From an uncultured Muribaculaceae bacterium (GTDB lineage: Bacteria > Bacteroidota > Bacteroidia > Bacteroidales > Muribaculaceae), in the NCBI GenBank assembly GCA_944320595.1, contig CALUIB010000004.1, forward strand, positions 84,730-148,729: a stretch of 64,000 nucleotides of DNA, in the 5' to 3' direction. This document shows, one piece after another, positions 26,378-35,248 of this stretch. Positions within the stretch are counted from its first letter, which is position 1; the number at the start of each line of letters is the position of its first letter. The translations under genes were made by a program, and so were the position numbers. Under the pieces are notes generated by a model, which was not told where the DNA came from, did not search any database, and saw only the letters and a list, made by a program, of their open reading frames with translations.

Positions 26378-27481
26378 ATGGAAAAACGATTATATCCCAA
26401 ACTCATACTCGATGCGCTGAGCCACGTGCGTTATCCCGGCACCGGCAAGGACATCGTTTCGGGCGGAATGGTAGAGGACGACATCCGCATCGACGGCATG
26501 AAAGTGTCATTCTCACTGGTTTTCGACAAGCCTACCGACCCGTTTGCACGGTCGCTGGCCAAGTCGGCCGAGGCCACACTGAAGACGTATATCGGCGATG
26601 AAGTGGAACCCACCGTTGCCGTCAAGTTCCGCACTGCCGCACCGGCAAAGCCTGCCAATCCGCTGCCGGGCGTTAAAAACATCATCGGCGTGTCGTCGGG
26701 CAAAGGCGGCGTGGGCAAATCGACGATTGCCGTAAACCTTGCCGTGTCGCTCGCCCAATTGGGCTACAAGGTGGGACTGCTCGATGCCGACATCTTCGGC
26801 CCGTCGGCACCCAAGATGTTCGGACTTGAAGATGCCCCGGTGTATATGTCGCAAAAGGATGACGGGCGCAACCTCATCGAGCCGCTCGAACGCTATGGCG
26901 TGAAGGTGCTGTCGATAGGTTTCCTCGTCGATAAAGACCAAGCCGTGCTGTGGCGTGGCGGAATGGCAAGCAATGCCCTGCGCCAGCTAATCACCGAGGC
27001 CGACTGGGGCGAACTCGACTATTTCATAATAGACATGCCGCCGGGCACCAGCGACATACACCTGACGCTGGTGCAGACTCTCGCCATCACCGGTGCAATA
27101 GTGGTGACAACGCCGCAAGACGTGGCACTTGCCGATGCCCGCAAGGGTGTGAGCATGTTCCAAAGCGACAAGGTCAACGTGCCCATACTCGGGATTGTGG
27201 AAAATATGTCGTGGTTCACGCCTGCCGCGCACCCCGATGAAAAGTATTACATCTTCGGGAAAGACGGCGGCAAGAACCTTGCTGAAAAGCTCGGCGTAAA
27301 ATTGCTTGGGCAAATTCCGCTCGTGGCAAGCATTTGCAAGGGCGGCGACGACGGTATGCCTGTGACGCTGCAAAACAGCGTGTCGGGGGCTGCATTCATA
27401 GAACTTGCCCGTGAAGTGGCCGCAGCCACCGACCTGCGCAACAGCACCCTGCCGCCGACACACAAAGTTGAAATGAATTAA
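26378..27481 (+). CDS. mrp: Mrp/NBP35-family P-loop ATPase (Fe-S cluster carrier)
   Basis: 367 residues. An N-terminal MIP18/DUF59-like domain (about 1-90) is followed by the deviant Walker A SSGKGGVGKSTIAVNLA (about 105-121), DADIFGPSAPKMFGL and the switch II region DMPPGTSDIHLTL. This is the ApbC/Mrp scaffold family that assembles and transfers iron-sulfur clusters. The CxxC seen in some members is not evident. It closes the HAD-ribF-upp-trmB-mrp run and is followed by a dispersed palindromic repeat. Confidence 0.93.
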   Translation: MEKRLYPKLILDALSHVRYPGTGKDIVSGGMVEDDIRIDGMKVSFSLVFDKPTDPFARSLAKSAEATLKTYIGDEVEPTVAVKFRTAAPAKPANPLPGVKNIIGVSSGKGGVGKSTIAVNLAVSLAQLGYKVGLLDADIFGPSAPKMFGLEDAPVYMSQKDDGRNLIEPLERYGVKVLSIGFLVDKDQAVLWRGGMASNALRQLITEADWGELDYFIIDMPPGTSDIHLTLVQTLAITGAIVVTTPQDVALADARKGVSMFQSDKVNVPILGIVENMSWFTPAAHPDEKYYIFGKDGGKNLAEKLGVKLLGQIPLVASICKGGDDGMPVTLQNSVSGAAFIELAREVAAATDLRNSTLPPTHKVEMN

Positions 27482-27573
27482 TTAGGAATATGGAATGAGG
27501 AACTTTGTAACTGCCGATTAGCCCAATTAAGCTAATAATTCCTAATTCCACATCCCTAATTCCTAATTTAAAA
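27482..27573. repeat. Dispersed palindromic intergenic repeat, copy 1
   Basis: Left arm AATTAGGAATATGGAATGAG and right arm ATTCCTAATTCC..CTAATTCCTAATT are inverted relative to each other around a core TTAGCCCAATTAAGCTAAT. Related copies lie near 34333, 37687, 47665 and 63897. Confidence 0.6.
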
Positions 27574-27575
27574 GA

Positions 27576-28421
27576 ATGGATATAAGCAAAACCCTGTTCA
27601 TAACCGACCTCGACGGCACCCTGCTCAACAGCAACGGCGAAGTGTCGGAACAAAGCGCACACATCATCAACGGCCTTATTGCCAACCGTGGGCTGAATTT
27701 CTCAATTGCCACGGCTCGCTCGCCCGCCACGGCCATGCCGCTGCTCGCCGAGGTGGATATGCGGCTGCCGTCGGTGGTGCTGGCCGGTGCCGCCCTTTGG
27801 GATGAAAAGCACGAGGCATACACACACACTTGGCCAATCGACGAGAGTATTGTAACCGATATATGCCAAATATACGAGCGGCACGGCGCACATCCGTTCA
27901 TCTACCGCCAATCGGGGGCGCAGTTGCTGGCGCACCACGTCGATTCCATCTCGGCGCGCGAGGCCGATTTCATGAAAAGCCGCACAGGCACGCACTACAA
28001 GGACTTCATCCTCAACGACCGCCCCTACGAGCCTTCGCCATGCCCGGCACTGATAGTGTTTTCCACCGACCGCTACCCGGTGATGGAGGAAATATATAAC
28101 GACATAACGTCGCAAGGCATAGATTGCCACCCCATCTGCTACTGCGACATATACGCCCCCGGGTATGGATATCTGGAGATATACGGCTCGCAGGTGTCAA
28201 AGGCGGTGGCCATCAAGACGTTCGCCCGTGAATGCGGCTTTGAGCAGATTGTGGCATTTGGCGACAACGTGAACGACATGGAGATGATGCAGATGGCCGA
28301 CTACAGCGTGGCACCCTCCAACGCCCTGCCTATGGTGAAACGCGTGGCAAGCGAGGTGGTGGGGTGCAACGATGACGACAGCGTGGCTTGGTGGCTTGCC
28401 CATAACGTGGGCGGGCAATAA
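27576..28421 (+). CDS. Cof-type HAD-IIB phosphatase
   Basis: 281 residues with motif I FITDLDGTLLNSNG (residues 8-21), an IIB cap domain and motif IV VAFGDNVNDMEMMQMADYSV (about 226-245) with K at SKAVAIKTFA. Cof-like enzymes dephosphorylate sugar phosphates, FMN or pyridoxal phosphate; the substrate is not predictable here. The histidine-kinase gene starts 28 bp downstream, so they may be cotranscribed. Confidence 0.92.
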   Translation: MDISKTLFITDLDGTLLNSNGEVSEQSAHIINGLIANRGLNFSIATARSPATAMPLLAEVDMRLPSVVLAGAALWDEKHEAYTHTWPIDESIVTDICQIYERHGAHPFIYRQSGAQLLAHHVDSISAREADFMKSRTGTHYKDFILNDRPYEPSPCPALIVFSTDRYPVMEEIYNDITSQGIDCHPICYCDIYAPGYGYLEIYGSQVSKAVAIKTFARECGFEQIVAFGDNVNDMEMMQMADYSVAPSNALPMVKRVASEVVGCNDDDSVAWWLAHNVGGQ

Positions 28422-28449
28422 AGTGTGCCGCAATAGCGTTTTACATAAC

Positions 28450-29658
28450 ATGAAACTGCATAGCATATACGACACACGACGCATCTGGAAGACAGCATTC
28501 ATCGTCGTTGCGCTTGTGATGGTGGGAGTGTTCCTGTACATCTCCGACAGCCTTGTGCGCGACCTTGCCGCCCAGGAGCGCGAGCGTATGCAGATTTGGG
28601 CCAACGCCACCAAGGAACTGGCATCGACTGCCGACGGCAGTTCGGGCACCGACGTGGATTTCCTTTTCAGCATCATCGAAGGGAACCACAATATCCCGGT
28701 GCTGCTCGTGGATGGCGACGGCACCATATTGCTGCACCGCAATTTCGACCTGCCCGAGCCGGTAGATTCACTTTCGCCCTACCAAATCTCGCCGCGCAAC
28801 CTTGCATACCTTGAGGGCAAACTGCAGCAACTGCAAGGCACGGAAAACCACATTACCATACAAATCGACGATGCCACGACGCAGGAACTATACTACGAGG
28901 ATTCGACCGTGCTGAAACGCCTGGCATATTATCCCTACATACAACTGGCCGTGCTGCTTATATTCGTGGCGATAGTGTATTTCGCCCTTATAAGCATAAA
29001 GAAGGCCGAGCAAAACAAGGTGTGGGTGGGTCTGTCGAAGGAGACTGCCCACCAGCTTGGTACGCCCATCTCGTCGATGATGGCATGGGTGGAAATGCTC
29101 GAAGCATCGGGCGTTGACAAGGAGATAATCACCGACATGAACGCCGACGTGCACCGCCTGTCGGTAATCGCCGACCGTTTCTCGAAAATAGGCTCGCGTC
29201 CTGGGCTTGAACTGAATTTCATCAACGAGGCTGTCGATGAAAGCCTGCAATATATGCGCTCGCGCATATCGGCAAGGGTGAAACTCACCGTCGCCCATGC
29301 CCCTTCCGACTGCGGCGTGATGCTGTGCCTGCCGCTTTTTGAATGGGTCATGGAAAACCTTGTGAAGAATGCCGTGGACGCCATGCAGGGCGAAGGGAGC
29401 CTGACGGTGGCAATCGACACCGCATCATCGGGGCGCATGGCCTATATCGACGTTACCGACACAGGCAAGGGAATTTCACGAAAAAACTTCAAGACGGTGT
29501 TCACGCCGGGCTACACCACCAAGAACCGCGGCTGGGGGCTCGGGCTGACACTTGTGAAACGCATCGTGGAGGAATACCACCGTGGGCGCATATACGTAAA
29601 AGACTCGGAGGTGGGCCGCGGGACCACCTTCCGCATAGAATTGCTGAAGGCTAAATGA
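28450..29658 (+). CDS. Membrane sensor histidine kinase (orphan)
   Basis: 402 residues from the ATG at 28450; the frame is open for 26 more codons upstream, but those lie inside the previous gene. Transmembrane helix 1 is at about 13-32, a periplasmic sensing part runs to about 155, and helix 2 is at about 160-182. The kinase core has the H box KETAHQLGTPISSM (histidine near 201), an N box WVMENLVKNAVDAM, and G boxes DTGKGIS and NRGWGLGLTLVKRI. No response regulator gene is nearby, so its partner is unknown. A hairpin terminator follows at 29753-29797. Confidence 0.92.
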   Translation: MKLHSIYDTRRIWKTAFIVVALVMVGVFLYISDSLVRDLAAQERERMQIWANATKELASTADGSSGTDVDFLFSIIEGNHNIPVLLVDGDGTILLHRNFDLPEPVDSLSPYQISPRNLAYLEGKLQQLQGTENHITIQIDDATTQELYYEDSTVLKRLAYYPYIQLAVLLIFVAIVYFALISIKKAEQNKVWVGLSKETAHQLGTPISSMMAWVEMLEASGVDKEIITDMNADVHRLSVIADRFSKIGSRPGLELNFINEAVDESLQYMRSRISARVKLTVAHAPSDCGVMLCLPLFEWVMENLVKNAVDAMQGEGSLTVAIDTASSGRMAYIDVTDTGKGISRKNFKTVFTPGYTTKNRGWGLGLTLVKRIVEEYHRGRIYVKDSEVGRGTTFRIELLKAK

Positions 29659-29752
29659 ACGGCGGCAAAAGATTGTCGGCCATGGCAGCCGCAACGGCCA
29701 ATTGCCACCAATGGCCGCAAACAAGCACCCACTCACAACGAAAATTGGCAAA

Positions 29753-29797
29753 AAAAACGGCCATTCGCCTATATAGCTTTGGCATAACGCCGTTTTT
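29753..29797 (+). terminator. Terminator after the histidine-kinase gene
   Basis: AAAAACGGC (29753-29761) pairs with GCCGTTTTT (29789-29797), with a nested GCC/GGC pairing in the loop and the T run at the 3' side. Confidence 0.6.
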
Positions 29798-29843
29798 CAC
29801 TAATTTTGAAGTGCAAAAAAACTAAGCGTCGCAAAAATTGCAA

Positions 29844-29874
29844 TTGAAAACTATACAGGTTTTTTGTAATTTTG
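29844..29874 (+). promoter_or_regulatory. Promoter of polyprenyl synthase-rnhB
   Basis: TTG (29844-29846), 20 bp spacer, then TAATTTTG (29867-29874). Transcription would begin only a few bases before the ATG at 29886. Confidence 0.5.
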
Positions 29875-29885
29875 CGACTTAAATA

Positions 29886-30875
29886 ATGTCAATGGTTTCG
29901 TTTAAGAAAATTCAAGATAGTGTCTCAAGCGACATTGAGCGGCTCAACAATATAATTTCCAGCACACTCAAGAGCCAAAGCCCGTTGATGCAGCAGGTGG
30001 TAGATAATTTCCTCGCATCGAAGGGCAAGCAATTGCGCCCGATATTGGTGATACTCAGCGGGCGCATGTTTTGCGAAGGGGATGCCGTGGGCGATAGCGT
30101 GATTTATGCCGGTGCCGCCATTGAACTGCTGCACAATGCCTCGCTTATCCACGACGATGTTATCGACGAATCGCAGCAACGACGCGGTCGCCCGTCGATT
30201 AACCGCATTTGGGACAACCACATAGCCGTGTTGGTGGGCGACTTCTTCGTGAGCGGTGCGCTGTATTGCGCCGAAAAGACGCAGCAATTCAATATAATAT
30301 CGGTGATGGCACACCTGGGGCGCGAATTGTCGCTCGGGGAAATAGAGCAAATCGACAATGCCCGCAACCACAGCATCGACGAGGAAACATACCTTGGGAT
30401 AATCCGCAGGAAGACTGCCTCGCTGTTCAGCAGCTGCGTACAGGTGGGCGGATACGCCGCCGGGGTCGATGACAGCCGTCTCGACAACTTGAAACGCTAC
30501 GTGGAGCTGCTGGGAGTGTGTTTTCAAATCAAAGACGACATATTCGACTACTTCGACAACCCGGGCGTGGGCAAGCCCACAGGCAACGACCTGCGCGAAG
30601 GGAAAATGACATTGCCGCTCATATATGCCTTGTCGCGTACCGACCTGCCCGAGCACGACCGTATGCTTGCCTTGAGCCGCAAGCCGGTGCTTGAAACCGA
30701 CGACATTGCCGCGCTAATCAATTTTGCCAAGGAGGCCGGCGGCATAGATTACGCTTACCGCACCATGGAACGAATTCGCAACGAGGCGCAAGGGCTGCTC
30801 GCTTGCTATGGCGACTGCGAGGCCGTGGAGCAGTTCAAGGCCATATTCGACTATATAATAGAACGCAGCAAATAA
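29886..30875 (+). CDS. Polyprenyl (octaprenyl-type) diphosphate synthase
   Basis: 329 residues of the trans-isoprenyl diphosphate synthase fold. The first aspartate-rich motif is [16 protein letters not shown] (about 78-93; DDxxD) and the second is [11 protein letters not shown] (about 211-221). The length and the residues before the first motif fit long-chain synthases that make the side chain of menaquinone. Product length cannot be fixed from sequence. rnhB starts 5 bp after the stop. Confidence 0.93.
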   Translation: MSMVSFKKIQDSVSSDIERLNNIISSTLKSQSPLMQQVVDNFLASKGKQLRPILVILSGRMFCEGDAVGDSVIYAGAAIELLHNASLIHDDVIDESQQRRGRPSINRIWDNHIAVLVGDFFVSGALYCAEKTQQFNIISVMAHLGRELSLGEIEQIDNARNHSIDEETYLGIIRRKTASLFSSCVQVGGYAAGVDDSRLDNLKRYVELLGVCFQIKDDIFDYFDNPGVGKPTGNDLREGKMTLPLIYALSRTDLPEHDRMLALSRKPVLETDDIAALINFAKEAGGIDYAYRTMERIRNEAQGLLACYGDCEAVEQFKAIFDYIIERSK

Positions 30876-30880
30876 CGGCT

Positions 30881-31480
30881 ATGCTTAAACCCTGCCTGCT
30901 TGACGACGGACGCATTGAGGCCGGCTGCGACGAAGCCGGGCGAGGCTGCCTGGCCGGGCCGGTGGTGGCCGCAGCGGTGATACTTCCGCCAGGGTTCAGC
31001 AACGAGCTGCTCAACGACTCGAAACAGCTCACCGAGCGGCAACGCGACCAGTTGCGAACCGTCATCGAGGCCGAGGCCGTGTCATGGGCCGTGGCTTTCG
31101 TAAGCCCCGAAGAGATTGACCAAATCAACATTCTGCAAGCGTCGATACTCGCCATGCACCGTGCCGTGGACCAGCTGAAGGTGCGACCCGAATTCCTGCT
31201 TATCGACGGCAACCGTTTCAACCCCTATCCCGGCATACCGCACAGTTGCATAGTGAAAGGCGATGCCACCTATATGTCGATAGCCGCCGCATCGGTGCTT
31301 GCCAAGACGCACCGCGACGAGTATATGTATGCAATAGCCCGGGACTACCCCGATTACCGCTGGGACCGCAACAAGGGCTACCCCACTCGCGACCACCGCG
31401 CCGCCATCGCAGCCCACGGCACCACACCTCACCACCGCCTGTCGTTCCGCCTCACCGACCCACAGCTCTCGCTGTTCTGA
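30881..31480 (+). CDS. rnhB: Ribonuclease HII
   Basis: 199 residues from the ATG at 30881, chosen because the longer open frame overlaps the previous gene. The catalytic motif is [15 protein letters not shown] (about 13-27; the DE..G motif), with LLIDGN and [24 protein letters not shown] holding further active-site aspartates. RNase HII removes ribonucleotides and RNA from RNA-DNA hybrids. It is cotranscribed with the prenyl synthase. Confidence 0.95.
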   Translation: MLKPCLLDDGRIEAGCDEAGRGCLAGPVVAAAVILPPGFSNELLNDSKQLTERQRDQLRTVIEAEAVSWAVAFVSPEEIDQINILQASILAMHRAVDQLKVRPEFLLIDGNRFNPYPGIPHSCIVKGDATYMSIAAASVLAKTHRDEYMYAIARDYPDYRWDRNKGYPTRDHRAAIAAHGTTPHHRLSFRLTDPQLSLF

Positions 31481-31557
31481 CCGCAATCCATATACACCTC
31501 CATCATAGTATTTGATTTTTTTCAGTATTTTTGTGGACATAAATCATTCCGCACACA

Positions 31558-32283
31558 ATGACACGATACGGCTTAGATTTCATCTCCGATGACGACATAT
31601 TCCACCATGTGAAAGAAACGGTTGAATTATACCGCACTCATATAAATCTGAAGGAGTTCAACAAGAATATAATCGACCCTATAAAATTGACATTCGACTC
31701 AAAAGTATATGGACGCTCCATAGAAGAAATCATAGAAGCCGAGTGCATTAGACAGATTGACAAAACCAACACCAACCATATAGGATATTTCCATCAAAAC
31801 CTGTTCAGATATGCAGGGAACGGGTGGGAAGTACCAGAAACTGGTTTCGACGTGATAAACAACGAGCTGCACATCTATGCCGAATTAAAAAACAAGCATA
31901 ATACGATGAACAGCCGTGCAGCCGACAGCGTTTACAGGCACATGCAAAACAAAATACTGCATGACGACAAAGCTACGTGCATGCTTGTGGAAGTGATAGC
32001 CACGCAATCACGCAATGAAAAATGGTTTTACGATAATTTGTCACACGAAAAGATACGCAGGGTGTCAATCGACAAGTTCTACGGGATAGTTTTTGGTGAC
32101 GACGAGGCTTTCTTCAAGTTGTGCAAAGTTTTGCCGAGCATACTCGATGATGTGATTGAGAGCCTGCAATGCGGCTCGATACGCAACAGTGTGTATGACG
32201 AACTAAAAGCGCTGTCGCCTGACACATTCAAGAGCCTGTACCTGCTGGCATTCAAAACTTATGACGGTTTTCAAAATTTCTAA
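31558..32283 (+). CDS. Type II restriction endonuclease, Eco47II family
   Basis: 241 residues resembling the Eco47II/Sau96I family, whose characterised members cut GGNCC. The segment GFDVINNELHIYAELKNKHNTMNSR (quoted here only in part: FDVINNELHIYAELKNKHN) carries the acidic residues and ExK typical of PD-(D/E)xK nucleases. The gene ends 6 bp before a C5 cytosine methyltransferase, as expected for an R-M pair. Composition is more AT-rich than the flanking rnhB and NUDIX genes, consistent with horizontal gain. The recognition sequence is inferred from the family only. Confidence 0.85.
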   Translation: MTRYGLDFISDDDIFHHVKETVELYRTHINLKEFNKNIIDPIKLTFDSKVYGRSIEEIIEAECIRQIDKTNTNHIGYFHQNLFRYAGNGWEVPETGFDVINNELHIYAELKNKHNTMNSRAADSVYRHMQNKILHDDKATCMLVEVIATQSRNEKWFYDNLSHEKIRRVSIDKFYGIVFGDDEAFFKLCKVLPSILDDVIESLQCGSIRNSVYDELKALSPDTFKSLYLLAFKTYDGFQNF

Positions 32284-32289
32284 AGAACT

Positions 32290-33525
32290 ATGACCGAAGT
32301 TATATCTGCATATAATTTTGCCGACATAATGGGCGTGTCGAAAGCTACACTCGACTCCTGGGAAAAGAACGGGACATTCATACCATCGGTTGACGCACAC
32401 GGCAACAAATACTTTACCGTACAACAATTAATACACGTTCCTGAAATCAGTAAAATGGTTAATTCCCCTTGGGAACAAGAGATTGCCGTCAAACCATTGC
32501 ACAGATACACTACCATAGAGCTGTTTGCTGGTGCTGGTGGACTGGCATTGGGAATGGAAAAAGCTGGATTCCACCATGTCATGCTCAATGAAATAGACCA
32601 CGATGCCTGCACCACGCTTGAATGCAACCGTCCGGGATGGAATGTTGTGGAACAAGACGTTAGGACTATTTCATTTGACCGTTTCAAAGGTCAAATCGAC
32701 TTGATAACTGGTGGATTCCCTTGCCAGGCGTTTTCTTACGCCGGCAAGCAAGGCGGATTTAACGACACTCGTGGTACGCTTTTTTTTGAACTTGCCCGTG
32801 CCGTAAACGAAGTGCAGCCGAAAGTGTTCTTGTGCGAAAATGTCAAGGGCCTTGCTGCACATGATGATGGACGCACTCTGGAAGTGATAAAAAACGCCAT
32901 CGGCGAACTTGGCTATTCGTTGGTTGAACCAAGGGTGCTAAAAGCCATATTCTACCAAGTTCCGCAAAAACGAGAGAGGCTATTCATGGTGGCTATAAGA
33001 AACGACCTTGCAGGCAAGGCCGTGTTCCACTGGCCGTCGCCTTATCATCGAATAATGACATTGCGCGATGCTTTTTTTGCCGGTGAATTATATCACACCG
33101 ATGTTCCTGCAAGCGAAGGACAGAAGTATCCCGAAAAGAAACGCAAAGTGATGGAATTGGTCCCGATGGGTGGCTATTGGCGAGACCTGCCCGACGATGT
33201 GGCCCGGGAATATATGGGAGGCAGCTACGGCCTTGCCGGAGGGAAGACCGGAATGGCGCGGCGGTTGTCGCTCGACGAACCAAGCTTAACCCTCACCTGC
33301 GCACCTGCACAAAAGCAAACCGAACGATGCCACCCCGTGGAAACGCGTCCATTGACAGTTAGGGAATATGCTCGCATACAGACGTTTCCCGACGAATGGG
33401 AATTTGCAGGCAACTTGTCATCGAAATACAAACAGATAGGCAATGCCGTGCCAGTCAATTTGGCATACGCCGTAGGGCGTTCGTTAGTCCGCCTATTGAA
33501 CGACATTGAAACTGCACTGGAATGA
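32290..33525 (+). CDS. DNA (cytosine-5) methyltransferase with N-terminal MerR-like HTH
   Basis: 411 residues. Residues about 1-60 look like a MerR-type winged helix-turn-helix (YNFADIMGVSKATLDSWEKN then KYFTVQQLIHV). The catalytic part has the ordered C5-MTase motifs: I ELFAGAGGLALGM, IV GGFPCQAFSYAG with the nucleophilic cysteine, VI CENVKGL, VIII VPQKRERLFMVAI, IX RPLTVREYARIQTFP and X QIGNAVPVNLAYA. It should protect host DNA from the adjacent Eco47II-like nuclease. N-terminal HTH domains in MTases such as M.EcoRII and M.SsoII repress their own operon; a similar role here is inference. Confidence 0.92.
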   Translation: MTEVISAYNFADIMGVSKATLDSWEKNGTFIPSVDAHGNKYFTVQQLIHVPEISKMVNSPWEQEIAVKPLHRYTTIELFAGAGGLALGMEKAGFHHVMLNEIDHDACTTLECNRPGWNVVEQDVRTISFDRFKGQIDLITGGFPCQAFSYAGKQGGFNDTRGTLFFELARAVNEVQPKVFLCENVKGLAAHDDGRTLEVIKNAIGELGYSLVEPRVLKAIFYQVPQKRERLFMVAIRNDLAGKAVFHWPSPYHRIMTLRDAFFAGELYHTDVPASEGQKYPEKKRKVMELVPMGGYWRDLPDDVAREYMGGSYGLAGGKTGMARRLSLDEPSLTLTCAPAQKQTERCHPVETRPLTVREYARIQTFPDEWEFAGNLSSKYKQIGNAVPVNLAYAVGRSLVRLLNDIETALE

Positions 33526-33612
33526 CACCGTACACAACAAAGCCCTGCCGCATACGCTACTTGGCGCGGCGGCAGGACTCACTACTGCACTCTTACCACT
33601 ATTCTCCTATTC

Positions 33613-34290
33613 TTATTTCTTAAAGAAATCTTTCGATGCTTCAGCCGCGCGTTCCTCGAATGTGGCATTCGGGGCAGCCGAGGCCATGCACTCGTCCACA
33701 CGGTCGTAGTAGCGAGTGCGGCTTGCACCAAGATTTTCAAACATCTGTTTCGTGCCCTCGGCATCCTGTTTGAACTCAAGGGTATTGTCGATGGCGAAAG
33801 TGGCAGCCGTGGCCTCAACATCGATGTTAGCACCTATGAAATTGAAGTTCCACCCCATAGCTTTAAGTTCCTTTATCATTCCGGCCACTTGTGCGCGGCT
33901 GTAGTGCCTTGAATCGTTTTCATAGCCGTCGGTGATTATGGTCACCGAGCCAATCGATTGCGGGAACTCGGCGGTACAAGTTCGCAAGTCAATGAGCGTG
34001 GAGCCCACGGCATCGTTAAGCGGCGTCATGCCGTAGGGGTCGTAATCGGCAGCCGAAATGTGTTGCACATCTCCTGCCGAGGCATTCTTTATTATGTATC
34101 GCGACGGGCGCGAGCCATTGCCCTGAAAAGCATATATGCTCACAAAGTGTTCCTGAGTGTCGGCGTGCTGCTTTTGTGCAAGCACAATGGTGTTGATAGT
34201 CTCGTTGCACCCGTCAATGGTCTGCCGTTTCACGCAATCCATGCTGCCACTCTCGTCGAGGACAATTAAGTTAAAAATTCTTGTTTTCAT
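33613..34290 (-). CDS. von Willebrand factor A domain protein
   Basis: 225 residues without a signal peptide, so cytoplasmic. The MIDAS metal site is complete: LDESGSM (residues 10-16), the threonine in YGMTPLNDAV (about 84-93) and VTIITDGYEND (about 116-126). This is the TerY-like, compact vWA type. Its partners are unknown; no ter genes are nearby. It converges on the methyltransferase gene and lies downstream of the NUDIX gene, separated by 72 bp that hold a fragment of the dispersed repeat. Confidence 0.88.
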   Translation of the reverse strand: MKTRIFNLIVLDESGSMDCVKRQTIDGCNETINTIVLAQKQHADTQEHFVSIYAFQGNGSRPSRYIIKNASAGDVQHISAADYDPYGMTPLNDAVGSTLIDLRTCTAEFPQSIGSVTIITDGYENDSRHYSRAQVAGMIKELKAMGWNFNFIGANIDVEATAATFAIDNTLEFKQDAEGTKQMFENLGASRTRYYDRVDECMASAAPNATFEERAAEASKDFFKK

Positions 34291-34332
34291 AATCTCATAG
34301 TTTTTAGCCGTTTATACTTATTTGCATTAACT

Positions 34333-34370
34333 CATTCCCAATTCCTAACTCCTCATTCCTAATTAAAAAT
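34333..34370. repeat. Dispersed intergenic repeat, copy 2 (one arm)
   Basis: ATTCCCAATTCCTAACTCCTC continuing as ATTCCTAATT matches the right arm of the copies at 27545-27573 and 37754-37775. No left arm is visible. Confidence 0.5.
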
Positions 34371-35076
34371 CAAACGGATTTCGGCGTAACTTGTCTTCCG
34401 ACTGCTTGCGCACATACTCTTCCTCGTTGAAACTATAAAGCTCGGGAATGCGGTTATGTTGCGGTTCGGGGCTTGGCCCGCGGTCTTCGAGCAGCCCAGT
34501 CGAGAACATTTTCCGTTGGAAATTGCGACGGTCGTATGTCACGCCGTTGATGGCCTCGTAGAGTTGTTGAAGCTCGCTCATCGAAAATTTCTCATCGAGC
34601 AGCTTGAAGGCTATCGGCTTGGTGCGCAACCGTTCGCGCAGCCGCTGGCGCGCCATATCGATAATTTTGTCGTGGTCGAAAGCCAGCGGCGGCAGCATCC
34701 CTATCTTGAACCAATTGGCACGGGCGGCATCATCACCGGCTATAAGCCTGTAGCCGGCCTTGCGCACAAGCGCATAAAACGCCACCGTCACAACCCGTTC
34801 CCGCGGGTCACGCTCCACAGCGCTGAACACATGGAACTGTTCGAGGTATATATTGGTAACGCCGGTCTCCTCGGCAAGTTCGCGAATGGCGCACTGTTCC
34901 ACAGTTTCGTCGATGCGCATAAATCCGCCCGGCAACGCCCAACTCCCCTTGTAAGGTTCAAGTCCGCGCTCTATGAGCAGAATGTGCAGGTCACGGCCAT
35001 CGAAACCAAACACCACATTGTCGGCTGTGATTGCCGGGTGCGGGTACTTATAACTATATTTCTTTTCGTCTGCCAT
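34363..35076 (-). CDS. NUDIX hydrolase with C-terminal winged helix (NrtR-like)
   Basis: 237 residues. The NUDIX box GGFMRIDETVEQCAIRELAE..GV (about residues 50-72) has the GX5EX7REUXEEXGU layout, with LPGGFMRIDETVEQ and RELAEETGV visible. Residues about 155-215 form a winged-helix pattern (FSMSELQQLYEAIN then DRRNFQRKM). The same combination defines NrtR, a regulator that senses ADP-ribose and controls NAD or sugar genes. Whether this protein still hydrolyses a substrate is not known. No NAD biosynthesis genes are adjacent. Confidence 0.88.
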   Translation of the reverse strand: MADEKKYSYKYPHPAITADNVVFGFDGRDLHILLIERGLEPYKGSWALPGGFMRIDETVEQCAIRELAEETGVTNIYLEQFHVFSAVERDPRERVVTVAFYALVRKAGYRLIAGDDAARANWFKIGMLPPLAFDHDKIIDMARQRLRERLRTKPIAFKLLDEKFSMSELQQLYEAINGVTYDRRNFQRKMFSTGLLEDRGPSPEPQHNRIPELYSFNEEEYVRKQSEDKLRRNPFDF

Positions 35077-35096
35077 ACCTTTGTGTTATTTTGACG

Positions 35097-35104
35097 CAAA
35101 GATA
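35097..35104 (-). promoter_or_regulatory. -7 box of the NUDIX gene
   Basis: Reads TATCTTTG on the minus strand, 21 bp before the ATG at 35076. Confidence 0.4.
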
Positions 35105-35248
35105 TGCCGCATTTGGATTGTTTGCAAATTTCAATGCGTCATTTCTACACAAAGCTGTGCTTTTTTAACTAAAATTGGCTTTGTGCTTGCTTATCGACCC
35201 AATTTTGCCTAACTTGCGTATTATAAACTGCTATAATGCGTTTGCTAT

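Noticed and set aside
33526..33612. GC-rich inverted repeat CCTGCCGC/GCGGCAGG between the methyltransferase and vWA genes as a terminator
   Set aside because: The stem is good but there is no T tract on either side, so it is not called as a terminator.
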